Shown here: positions 1-7,415 of the stretch, piece after piece
Position numbering within the stretch: position 1 is the first letter of the stretch
Layout: the number at the start of each line of letters is the position of its first letter
Origin: JBBRQP01 sp038226175
GTDB taxonomy: Bacteria > Cyanobacteriota > Cyanobacteriia > Gloeobacterales > Anthocerotibacteraceae
Length of the DNA stretch: 24,849 nt
Direction of reading: 5' to 3'
Assembly: GCA_038226175.1 (NCBI GenBank)
Contig: JBBRQP010000046.1
Location: 1 to 24,849 of the forward strand
Program-made: the position numbers and the translations under genes
Notes under the pieces: model-generated
What the model was told of the DNA's origin: nothing
What the model saw: only the letters and a program-made list of their open reading frames with translations
Databases searched by the model: none

Positions 1-117
1 ACGATTGAAGAAGTGGAAGAGCGATTAGAGCAACGATGTCGTAGTTTATCAAAGCAGACCGAGTTGCTCAAGAGATACTTGTTCTACCACTGGTGGCCCA
101 GAACAAAAACCTGCTAA
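1..117 (+). pseudogene. IS630-type transposase, C-terminal fragment
   Basis: An open frame enters from the left edge and stops at TAA 115-117. It encodes 38 residues that include ERLEQRCRSL, then KQTELLKRYL and FYHWWP. This resembles the extreme C-terminus of IS630-family (DDE) transposases, where an acidic helix with RC-L-SxQ is followed by a helix ending in (F/Y)HWWP. Only the tail is inside the window, so I cannot tell whether the copy is intact; it carries no catalytic residue here. I saw no terminal inverted repeat right after it. The match rests on remembered family tails, not on a search. Confidence 0.6.
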
Positions 118-153
118 TCAAACGGAAAGAGTATTAGAGCAAAATTTACATTT

Positions 154-625
154 TCAAGAGTATGGTTTGTTTAAACGAGCGTTACGGTATAGCGGCTGGC
201 GACATACTGCAATCAGCCGCCGTACCTCGGTCATATCGTCAGCTGGTAGTCGCCACTTGCATAATCTGAATGACGCGCGGCGAGAGCCACGGGATAACTT
301 CGACCCATAACCAACGCGAACCGTTAAGTACATTTTCATAGAATGAGGTTGCAGCAGCGTTCCTTAGATCCTCGGCTTTTTGCATAAAGAACCACTCAGC
401 AAACCCGTAGCGTGGTCAAGTTTCGGTGTCGCCCTCTTGGTGCACAGTGCGTACTCTCATAGTCAAATCAAAGAACACCAAGTGAATAGAAAAGTCTGGC
501 TGCTGCACCTCTTGGCACAACTCAGGAAATAGGGTAATTACTTTGCGCCGCCAACTTGCCATCAGCAACTTCTATCAGCACATCCAAATTTTGACAGTAA
601 AATTTATTCGCCACCAAATTAATTA
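154..625 (-). pseudogene. Degenerate, frame-broken gene of unknown function
   Basis: On the minus strand this stretch reads as protein-like pieces that change frame. From 5' to 3' they are: one piece ending at a TGA at 522-524 (includes NLDVLIEVADGKL); one ending at 416-418 (includes VITLFPELCQEVQQPDF and IHLVFFDLTMRVRTVHQEG); one from about 415 to the stop at 239-241 (includes GFAEWFFMQKAEDLRNAAA and GSRWLWVEVIPWLSP); and one ending at 154-156 (includes DDMTEVRRLIAVCRQPLY). Each piece has plausible composition and they abut in order, which suggests one ancestral gene with several indels. I do not recognise the family. Its position next to a transposase remnant fits decay after insertion. Chance open frames remain possible. 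Confidence 0.4.
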
Positions 626-680
626 GTTAGCTGCCTGTAGTAGCAATTAGTATCATAATCTTGACCCCAGTTATAATTTT

Positions 681-2492
681 TTAGTATTGGGTTCCTGATT
701 TGCGATGATGCACCGCTGTCCGGGCTGTAGGATTGAGGACTTTGCCATTGGTAACGGAGCAGTAAATGAGCCAGTGATCATGACAATCTAAGCGGTTTTC
801 GACAATGCATTCAAGATAGGCTAGCCCTGTGGTGAGTACGGGAGCGCCGTTTTCGCCAAGGCGGGTAGCAACACCTTGGAAACGGTCGGCACCAGGAGCA
901 AAAGGTTGCAAAAAGTGGCGCATGAGGGGCAAGTGGCTACCTTCAGCTAGGGTATTGAGAATAAACGTATCGCCTCGATGTAGCAGTGATTCGATGGCGC
1001 GGTCTTTGGCTACAGCCACGGTCAAACCGGGCGGACTAAAGGTGGCCTGAGACACCCATGAAGCTAACATGGCACCTGTGGCATCTCCTTTCTTGGTGGT
1101 CACAATATATAATCCCCCAATTAAACGTCCTAAAGCTTGCTCAGTGGGCGTGACACGCGAGCGGGTACGGCGCGGTTGACGGACTTTACGAATCGCTTGA
1201 GCAAAATCGGTTCCGGCTTCTTTGCATAGTTGCAAGGTGGCTTCGGTGGGCTTAAATTTGACCCGAATTGTCGGGAAAGCCAGGGTAAACCCAGCATCTA
1301 AAAGTTTTCTTTCGATGAGATCTAGGGCTTCACCACTCCAGCCAAAAGAACCAAACACCCCCGCTAATTGGGTTGATTTAGCTGTTGCCAAAATCACGCC
1401 TAGGGCAGTTTGGATCGGCGTCGGTGCATGACCAGATATCGTAGGCGAACCGATAATAAATCCAGCCGAACGTTCGATAACTTGCTGTAAAGTTACGGCA
1501 TCTACTTGTTCCATATCGAGCATTTCGACCGCTACGCCTGACTTAGTCAATCCCCGAGCAATCGCTTGGGCAAGGGCTGTGGTGCTGCCATAGGCAGAGG
1601 CGTAAATTAGGGCTACTTGTTCGGTGAGTTCAAGTTGTTTTTCACACCAACGACGGTAGTTATTGATAATATCTTTGCGGTGGTAGCGCAGTAGTGGGCC
1701 ATGATCTGGGGCATAAATTTTGATCTCTAAGGGTTCGATACGCTTGAGGGCGGTTTGGACTTGGCGTGCATGGGGCGCAAGCAGCGAATTAAAATAATGT
1801 TGGATATCTTCGCTGATCACTTCTAAATCATCATCAAAAATACTGTAACTACAATAATGGCTGGCTAAAATTTTACCGGTATAAAGTATTTTACGAATTG
1901 GTTGATAGACAAACATGCCATCTAGCCAACGGGCATTGGGCGCCATGATAAATTGCAAAACTGTGCGTCCAATATCACCATCCTCATGACCATGACTTAG
2001 TTCGAGGATGTCGCCGCCTTCTACGATTTGAATAGGTAAGGTTTCGGTAGCTAATTCTCGTAAAAACTTGGCTCCCATCTTAGAGCAGATAATCTCAACG
2101 TCGGGATAGGTTGAGCGCAATAATTCCAAACTTGTAATATAGTCAGGTTCGACATGAGTTAAGACAATATAGTCTAATTTGATCGAAGGATTGGCAAGGT
2201 TAGGAACAGTGCCAAGTAATCGTTGCATAATCGTGATTAGTTCTTGTAAGTATTGTTGTTGGTGGGCGGATACTTCTTCGCCTTGAGCTACAAAGCCGCT
2301 ATCAGAAGGTAGGTCAATTAAGACATTTTTTTCACCAAGTATGAGATAAGAATTATAGGTTGTGCCATGTTGCAACGAAAACTCAATATCAAATTTGATC
2401 TTGTCCCAATCCTGTGCGCGCAAGGCCAAGACATTTGGGGCAATCCCTGCCACTTGAATACTTTGTTGTTCTGTTGAGGTCAGTGTGTTCAT
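681..2492 (-). CDS. flv1: Diflavin flavodiiron protein, Flv1/Flv2-like (non-canonical diiron ligands)
   Basis: A 603-residue flavodiiron protein of the cyanobacterial type, which passes electrons from reduced pyridine nucleotide or ferredoxin to O2 and so protects photosystem I. Domains in order: metallo-beta-lactamase-like (about 30-285), flavodoxin-like (about 293-435, FMN loop near YASAYGSTT) and flavin-reductase-like (about 455-603), the cyanobacterial extension. Of the usual diiron ligands, H113, E115, D117 and H264 are present, but the other three positions read Y118, R188 and K207 where H, H and D are expected. Basic substitutions of this sort are known for Flv1 and Flv2, which pair with canonical Flv3 and Flv4. 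Flv1 is preferred because Flv2 normally sits in an flv4-flv2 operon, and no partner lies here. The start at ATG 2492 has no clear Shine-Dalgarno. Confidence 0.88.
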   Translation of the reverse strand: MNTLTSTEQQSIQVAGIAPNVLALRAQDWDKIKFDIEFSLQHGTTYNSYLILGEKNVLIDLPSDSGFVAQGEEVSAHQQQYLQELITIMQRLLGTVPNLANPSIKLDYIVLTHVEPDYITSLELLRSTYPDVEIICSKMGAKFLRELATETLPIQIVEGGDILELSHGHEDGDIGRTVLQFIMAPNARWLDGMFVYQPIRKILYTGKILASHYCSYSIFDDDLEVISEDIQHYFNSLLAPHARQVQTALKRIEPLEIKIYAPDHGPLLRYHRKDIINNYRRWCEKQLELTEQVALIYASAYGSTTALAQAIARGLTKSGVAVEMLDMEQVDAVTLQQVIERSAGFIIGSPTISGHAPTPIQTALGVILATAKSTQLAGVFGSFGWSGEALDLIERKLLDAGFTLAFPTIRVKFKPTEATLQLCKEAGTDFAQAIRKVRQPRRTRSRVTPTEQALGRLIGGLYIVTTKKGDATGAMLASWVSQATFSPPGLTVAVAKDRAIESLLHRGDTFILNTLAEGSHLPLMRHFLQPFAPGADRFQGVATRLGENGAPVLTTGLAYLECIVENRLDCHDHWLIYCSVTNGKVLNPTARTAVHHRKSGTQY

Positions 2493-2834
2493 CGGCTAGT
2501 AAGATCAGTATCAGTTTCAAGGTAACACTGTTTTTTAGCTGAGCCAACTGCTCTTATATCTGCTGCTATATTTCTGTTGCTCAAATATCTATGCTTTGGG
2601 TAATCATCGAAGGTGTGCGATTGATCTTCATACTTTTAATTGAATTAACATAATCCAACTAAACTGCTCAGTATTATCGACCATGGATTCGCCGTCGGAG
2701 TTAGGGTAGCTGATGGGGGAGAGAGCAAAACCATCATCTAAGCCCCAAGCCTAAGTTGCGTATAGCCAAACCAGTCTGATCAGTAGAATCACTTCACAGA
2801 AGACGATAGCATAGACAGAGTTTATAGGTTTACC
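2493..2834. other. Divergent intergenic region, no gene seen
   Basis: This 342-bp gap separates two genes that are read away from each other. I see no ORF with coding character and no RNA gene. The part from about 2560 to 2680 is AT-rich. Both genes must have promoters here, but I found no pair of -35 and -10 boxes with proper spacing on either strand that I would defend. Confidence 0.5.
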
Positions 2835-3686
2835 GTGTCCGCCACTGCGACCCTACTCATCGTCTGCCCCGACCAACGGGGACTCGTTGCCAAATTTGCC
2901 CAGTTTATCTATGCCCATGGCGGTAATATCATCCATGCCGATCAACATACCGATCTCGCGGCTGGCCTGTTTCTCACCCGCCTGGAGTGGCAACTAGCCG
3001 ATTTTGAGCTGACCCGAGAGCAGATCGGTCCAGCTTTGCAAACCCTCACCGAACCCCTAGAAGCCACTTGGCAGCTCCATTTTTCTGATAGTCGCCCCCG
3101 TCTTGCGATCTGGGTCAGCCGTCAAGACCATTGCCTCTTGGATCTACTGTGGCGGCAACAAGCTGGAGAATTACCCGCTACCGTTGGTTTAATACTCAGC
3201 AATCACCCGGATCTCGAACCGATTGCCGACCAATTCAAATTGCCCTATCACTATCTAGCTGTCACCAACGCTAATAAGCATGAACAAGAAGCCCAACAAC
3301 TAGCATTACTGCAAACCTATCAGATTGACTTAGTAGTCTTAGCCAAATACATGCAAATATTAAGTCCTAATTTTATCCGCCAATTCCCTCATGTAATTAA
3401 TATTCATCACTCCTTTTTGCCCGCTTTTGCGGGAGCGCAACCCTATAGCCAAGCTCATCAACGGGGTGTCAAAATTATTGGCGCTACTGCCCACTATGTC
3501 ACACCTGAACTGGATGCAGGGCCAATCATCGAACAAGATGTAGTACGGGTTAGTCACCGCGATACTCTTGCTGACTTGGTTCGTAGAGGTAAAGATTTAG
3601 AACGGATGGTATTGGCGCGAGCCGTACGATTACATTTGCTTCATCGCGTCTTAGTCTACGGCAACCGCACGGTCGTATTTGCATGA
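2835..3686 (+). CDS. purU: Formyltetrahydrofolate deformylase PurU
   Basis: A 283-residue cytosolic enzyme that hydrolyses 10-formyl-THF to formate and THF. It balances one-carbon pools and can supply formate for purine synthesis. An N-terminal ACT domain (about 5-80, with CPDQRGLVAKFAQFI) is followed by a formyltransferase domain (about 88-270). Family hallmarks are the N189-I-H191-H pair before SFLPAFAGAQPY and D227 in YVTPELDAGPI, which form the usual Asn/His/Asp catalytic set. Length matches the family (about 280). The start is GTG 2835, which gives the ACT domain its normal N-terminus; only a weak AGG lies upstream. Its last 4 bases overlap the start of the next gene, so the two are probably cotranscribed and translationally coupled. 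Confidence 0.95.
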   Translation: MSATATLLIVCPDQRGLVAKFAQFIYAHGGNIIHADQHTDLAAGLFLTRLEWQLADFELTREQIGPALQTLTEPLEATWQLHFSDSRPRLAIWVSRQDHCLLDLLWRQQAGELPATVGLILSNHPDLEPIADQFKLPYHYLAVTNANKHEQEAQQLALLQTYQIDLVVLAKYMQILSPNFIRQFPHVINIHHSFLPAFAGAQPYSQAHQRGVKIIGATAHYVTPELDAGPIIEQDVVRVSHRDTLADLVRRGKDLERMVLARAVRLHLLHRVLVYGNRTVVFA

Positions 3687-4936
3687 GCTTAGCTTTGGGT
3701 CTAGATTTTGGTACATCCGGGGCTAGAGCCATAGTTATTGATCAGCAAGGGCAGATCCAAGCCCAGGCTCGCTACGAATTTGACGCCCAAACCGTACTTC
3801 AACCTAAAGTGTGGCAAGCTGCGCTCAATTATGTCATGACCCAACTCCCCCTTGCTCTCAGACAAAAGATTCGCCGTATTGCCATCAATGGGACATCAGG
3901 AACGGTGCTCCTGTGCAATGCCCAAGGCCAACCGACTAGCCCGGTACTGCTCTATAACGATGCCCGGGCAGGGTCAATAGTTAGTCAACAAACTTTAGTA
4001 CCAGCGGATCATCTGGTACAAAGTGGAACGTCTAGTTTGGCTAAATTGTTATGGTTATGTGGGCAAGGACTGACACTGGATGAACAATTTTTTTTGCATC
4101 AAGCAGATTGGCTGAGCTATCTGTTGCATGGCAAATTGGGCTTAAGCGATGAACACAATAGTCTAAAATTAGGCTATGACCCAGCGCTTCGAGCCTATCC
4201 GTCTTGGTTATTAGACTTACCTTTGCCGACACAGATCCGGCTACCGCGCGTCCTGATTCCCGGTACTCCCATTGCGCTTGTACAAGCCCACCGCGCCCGA
4301 CAATGGCAGTTGCCATCTGATTGTCTGGTCTGCGCTGGGACGACCGATAGCATTGCGGCTTTTTTGGCGAGTGGGGCGCAACAAATAGGTCAAGCGGTGA
4401 CTTCGTTGGGTTCGACCCTGGTGGTCAAGCTATTAAGCGAACAGCGCATTGATGCAGGGCACTTTGGGATCTACAGCCATCGACTCGGGGATCATTGGCT
4501 AGTTGGCGGTGCCTCTAATACTGGTGGCGCGGTGCTCAAAAAGTTTTTTTCTGCTGCTCAACTAGTCACTCTCAGCTCTCAAATTGATCTGAGTTCCCCT
4601 AGTCCTAGGCATTACTATCCTCTTTTGCGACCGGGCGAACGCTTTCCACGTCATGACCCTACTTTGCAGCCTTGTTTAGAACCCCGTCCTACGGACTCCG
4701 TGGCTTTTTTGTATGGATTGTTAGAAAGCATGGCACGCATTGAGGCGGAGGGTTATGTACTATTACAAACACTAGGTGCGCCGCCCATAACCGCTATTTA
4801 TACGGCGGGCGGCGGTGCCAAAAATCCGACTTGGACTAAGATTCGTGCGCGCTATTTACCCGTAACACCTATTGTAGCTGAGCAGCAAGAGGCTGCTTAC
4901 GGGACTGCCCAACTAGCAAAAACAGCTCCTGATTAG
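3683..4936 (+). CDS. FGGY-family sugar kinase, SePSK-like D-ribulokinase
   Basis: A 417-residue FGGY carbohydrate kinase with actin-like ATPase fold. The phosphate-1 motif LGLDFGTSGAR sits at the N-terminus (D8). Another conserved segment is CAGTTDSIAAFLASG, with D222 in the place of the catalytic base. The C-terminal ATP-binding stretch YTAGGGAKNPTW is near 370. It is shorter than xylulokinase or glycerol kinase (about 490-500) and matches the compact cyanobacterial/plastid group typified by Synechococcus elongatus SePSK and Arabidopsis XK-1, for which D-ribulose kinase activity has been reported. D8 and D222 fit that group's two catalytic aspartates. The ATG overlaps the purU stop by 4 bp, so translation is likely coupled. 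The substrate is inferred from family resemblance only. Confidence 0.88.
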   Translation: MSLALGLDFGTSGARAIVIDQQGQIQAQARYEFDAQTVLQPKVWQAALNYVMTQLPLALRQKIRRIAINGTSGTVLLCNAQGQPTSPVLLYNDARAGSIVSQQTLVPADHLVQSGTSSLAKLLWLCGQGLTLDEQFFLHQADWLSYLLHGKLGLSDEHNSLKLGYDPALRAYPSWLLDLPLPTQIRLPRVLIPGTPIALVQAHRARQWQLPSDCLVCAGTTDSIAAFLASGAQQIGQAVTSLGSTLVVKLLSEQRIDAGHFGIYSHRLGDHWLVGGASNTGGAVLKKFFSAAQLVTLSSQIDLSSPSPRHYYPLLRPGERFPRHDPTLQPCLEPRPTDSVAFLYGLLESMARIEAEGYVLLQTLGAPPITAIYTAGGGAKNPTWTKIRARYLPVTPIVAEQQEAAYGTAQLAKTAPD

Positions 4937-4966
4937 CTCGTCATCCATGCCCTGAGCAAGCCCCCC

Positions 4967-5091
4967 CGCCCCATAAATGGGGAGCCAAGGCACGCTGGAG
5001 GAAAGTTATACTTTCAGAAATAGGGCGTCAATGCTCTTTCTAGGTATCCAAACCAAGTATTAGCTGGGCTTCGTCCCCCATTTATGGGGCG
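4967..5091. repeat. Inverted pair of 16-bp palindromic motifs, MITE- or REP-like
   Basis: CGCCCCATAAATGGGG at 4967-4982 recurs as its exact reverse complement at 5076-5091. Each copy holds a palindrome in itself (CCCCAT-AA-ATGGGG and its complement). Between them, at 5001-5015, is another small hairpin, GAAAGT-TAT-ACTTTC. The pair lies between the convergent ends of the sugar kinase and the penicillin-binding protein. Either copy could act as a hairpin terminator, though neither has a clear T-tract. The overall 125-bp unit looks like a miniature inverted-repeat element. I saw no further copy in this window. Confidence 0.55.
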
Positions 5092-5098
5092 CAGAGAC

Positions 5099-7066
5099 TT
5101 AATCCGGTGGGGGGTCAGCCTGCGTTACCACAGGCACATCAACGGGAGGTGTCGGCGGACTAGTGTCGATAGGGGGTTCTGTTTCAGGTGGTAAATTCTG
5201 GGCAGCGAAGGGTTCAGAGGGTCGGCGAGCACGCTCAGTATTAGAGCTGGCTACAGCTGGCTCGGCGAGTACTTCACTACTTTTTTCGGGATTGAGATTA
5301 GGCGGCGGGACAAAGGCTAAAGTTGCTGAACCAACCAAGGCACGCATATACTGACCCCACACCTGAGCCGCTAGAGCACTAGTCGAAAACGTAGGTTTGT
5401 CGTCATCATTGCCCAGCCAGACCCCGGTGACCAGTTGCGGCGTATAACCGATAAATAATAGGTCTCGCCCTTGATCCGTCGTGCCAGTTTTCCCGGCAGC
5501 AGGAAAGCGTACTTGAGCCGAACGGCCCGTGCCATCCGTCACCACATGTTCGAGCAACTGCGTCATCGTCCAAGCTACTTGCGGATCAATGACAACTTGC
5601 GACGCAGCTTCGGCTTGATAAAGTATCTTCCCGGCTTGGTCACGAATACGCTGCACTGCGACCGTCGGCACTTTGACCCCGCCGTTCGCAATGACACCAT
5701 AGGCATGGGTAAATTCTAAAAGTTGGATTTCTGAAGAACCCAGGGCTAGCGTGAGATTATTATTTAGAGCCGTTGTTAGTCCGAGTCGCCGACAGGTTTC
5801 GATGGTGTGGTCAATGCCGACATCTGATAATAGTTGCACTGCAATCGGATTACGGGACTTGGCTAGGGCATCGATCAAGGTCAGACGACCTAAAAATTGT
5901 CCATCAGCATTTTTGGGACGGTAGCCATTGATCGCAATTGGACGGTCAACATAGGTGCGATTTGGTGAATAACCCGCTTCTAAGGCCGTCAGGTAAACAA
6001 AAGTTTTGAACGCTGATCCGGGTTGACGTAGTGCCTGGGTTGCACGATTAAATTGACTTTTGGCAAAATCAGTTCCGCCGACTAGAGCTAAAATTTCACC
6101 TGTATGCGGATTAAGGGTTACTACCGCGCCTTGACTGACCCGACGTAAATTTTTTAGACGATTACGCAGGGTTAGTTGGGCCAGACGTTGGGCACGCACA
6201 TCAAGGGTGGTTTCAATGGTGAGTCCACCTGCTTCTAAAAGATCACGGTCGATCAGAGTTGGTAAGACACTTTGTACATAACTCGTGAAGTAAGCATTAG
6301 CATTACGGTCAATACGGCTAAGGTGATAGCGGGGTAACAATGTCACGAGATGGTGATAAGTTTTTGTCGAAATTACCCCAGCTTGTGCCATTTTATTCAA
6401 TACCTGATCCCGGCGTTTACGTGCCAAAAGTGGATTATTTAACGGTGAATAAACACTAGGCGCAGGTAACAGGCCAATCAGGGTTGCGGCTTCAGAGGTT
6501 GTTAACTCTTGCACTGATTTATTAAAATAGATATGACTGGCATCAGCTACGCCATAGGCTCCGCCCCCAAAATAACTATTATTCAGGTAATATACTAAAA
6601 TTTGCTCTTTGGTATAAACATGTTCTAGTTTCCAGGCTAGCGCGGCTTCTTGTAATTTGCGGGTCAAATTCTTATCACGACTCAAAAACATCACGCGAGC
6701 TAATTGTTGGGTGATCGTACTACCGCCTTCGACAAATTCGCCGCGTCGAATATTGCTGACAATTGCCCGACCAATACCAATAATATCAACGCCATTATGT
6801 TCATAAAAGCGACGGTCTTCACTAGCGACGAGCGCTTGTTTGAGAATCTTAGGAATTTGACTTGATGTAACTTTTTCTCTAGGCCCCGTACCGCCTGCAT
6901 AAATAATTGTGCCGTCCCGCGCTGTCATCAAGATAGTGCCATTAGGCCGGAAGGTCTCAATTTGACGGACATCGGGTAAACCCCGTTTGAGATAAATATA
7001 AAACCCACCGCCACCAAGCACAGTAACCACTAGCAACAATAATAGGACACGTCCCAAGATTTTCAT
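5099..7066 (-). CDS. Class A penicillin-binding protein (bifunctional transglycosylase/transpeptidase)
   Basis: A 655-residue bitopic inner-membrane enzyme that polymerises and cross-links peptidoglycan. A transmembrane anchor spans about residues 4-25. The GT51 glycosyltransferase domain (about 45-215) shows EDRRFYEHNGVD (E83 catalytic), GGSTITQQLARV and RKLQEAALAWKLE with the second acid E140. The transpeptidase domain (about 310-575) has the serine motif S351-A-F-K354, the S404-R-N triad and K526-T-G-T-T. The tail (about 585-655) is rich in Pro, Glu and Ser and is probably a disordered periplasmic extension. The start is ATG 7066, directly before the membrane segment. It is the last gene of a minus-strand run after a DUF4177 gene, but a hairpin in the 121-bp gap may separate the two transcripts. 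Confidence 0.94.
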   Translation of the reverse strand: MKILGRVLLLLLVVTVLGGGGFYIYLKRGLPDVRQIETFRPNGTILMTARDGTIIYAGGTGPREKVTSSQIPKILKQALVASEDRRFYEHNGVDIIGIGRAIVSNIRRGEFVEGGSTITQQLARVMFLSRDKNLTRKLQEAALAWKLEHVYTKEQILVYYLNNSYFGGGAYGVADASHIYFNKSVQELTTSEAATLIGLLPAPSVYSPLNNPLLARKRRDQVLNKMAQAGVISTKTYHHLVTLLPRYHLSRIDRNANAYFTSYVQSVLPTLIDRDLLEAGGLTIETTLDVRAQRLAQLTLRNRLKNLRRVSQGAVVTLNPHTGEILALVGGTDFAKSQFNRATQALRQPGSAFKTFVYLTALEAGYSPNRTYVDRPIAINGYRPKNADGQFLGRLTLIDALAKSRNPIAVQLLSDVGIDHTIETCRRLGLTTALNNNLTLALGSSEIQLLEFTHAYGVIANGGVKVPTVAVQRIRDQAGKILYQAEAASQVVIDPQVAWTMTQLLEHVVTDGTGRSAQVRFPAAGKTGTTDQGRDLLFIGYTPQLVTGVWLGNDDDKPTFSTSALAAQVWGQYMRALVGSATLAFVPPPNLNPEKSSEVLAEPAVASSNTERARRPSEPFAAQNLPPETEPPIDTSPPTPPVDVPVVTQADPPPD

Positions 7067-7144
7067 TGCTGCACGTCCACCAGAGACCTTTTTGATTATA
7101 GGGAAAATTTATCCCTGCCTTCTCATCTTAGATAAACCTGAGTC

Positions 7145-7178
7145 ACTAACTTGTATAAAAATCTGAAAACAAGTTAGT
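7145..7178. terminator. Perfect 10-bp inverted repeat between DUF4177 gene and PBP gene
   Basis: ACTAACTTGT (7145-7154) and ACAAGTTAGT (7169-7178) pair perfectly around a 14-nt loop. The hairpin starts 10 bp past the DUF4177 stop on the minus strand, where a terminator is expected. No T-tract follows on that strand, so it may be a leaky terminator, a processing site or an mRNA-stabilising end. T-rich sequence is found only on the other side. Confidence 0.4.
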
Positions 7179-7187
7179 TTGTGTAAG

Positions 7188-7388
7188 TTATTTTAAACTA
7201 CGCTTGAATGTATAGACTAAATACCGTGATCGTCCGCGAGAAGTATTGGTATCAAATCCTGTAACTAGCTCCCAGCCTTCTTTGCCATGGGCATTTAAGA
7301 GATGATCGAGTTCAATTTCATCAATCTCGCCACCAAAAAAAGCAAAGCCTTCTGCTGCAATTTTGACGGTTTTGTATTCCCAGAACAT
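7188..7388 (-). CDS. DUF4177-like small protein
   Basis: A 66-residue protein with the pattern of the DUF4177 family: a first strand WEYKTVKI, a central helix and the signature LLNAHGKEGWELVTGF, then a last strand RYLVYTFKR. The family is small, cytosolic, widespread and without a known function. Start is ATG 7388; no Shine-Dalgarno is evident. It lies 27 bp downstream of the carbamoyltransferase gene on the same strand, so the two may be cotranscribed. The residues EFDELEIDE-like acidic stretch before the signature (IDEIELDHLL) is typical of family members with an extended loop. No role can be deduced from the context. Confidence 0.75.
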   Translation of the reverse strand: MFWEYKTVKIAAEGFAFFGGEIDEIELDHLLNAHGKEGWELVTGFDTNTSRGRSRYLVYTFKRSLK

Positions 7389-7415
7389 GATGATTTTAGC
7401 TCAGAATAAGTAAGT

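Noticed and set aside
829..1431. Plus-strand ORFs of 73 and 69 codons inside the flavodiiron gene
   Set aside because: They lie antisense to a well-supported gene, have no ribosome site and no recognisable domain.
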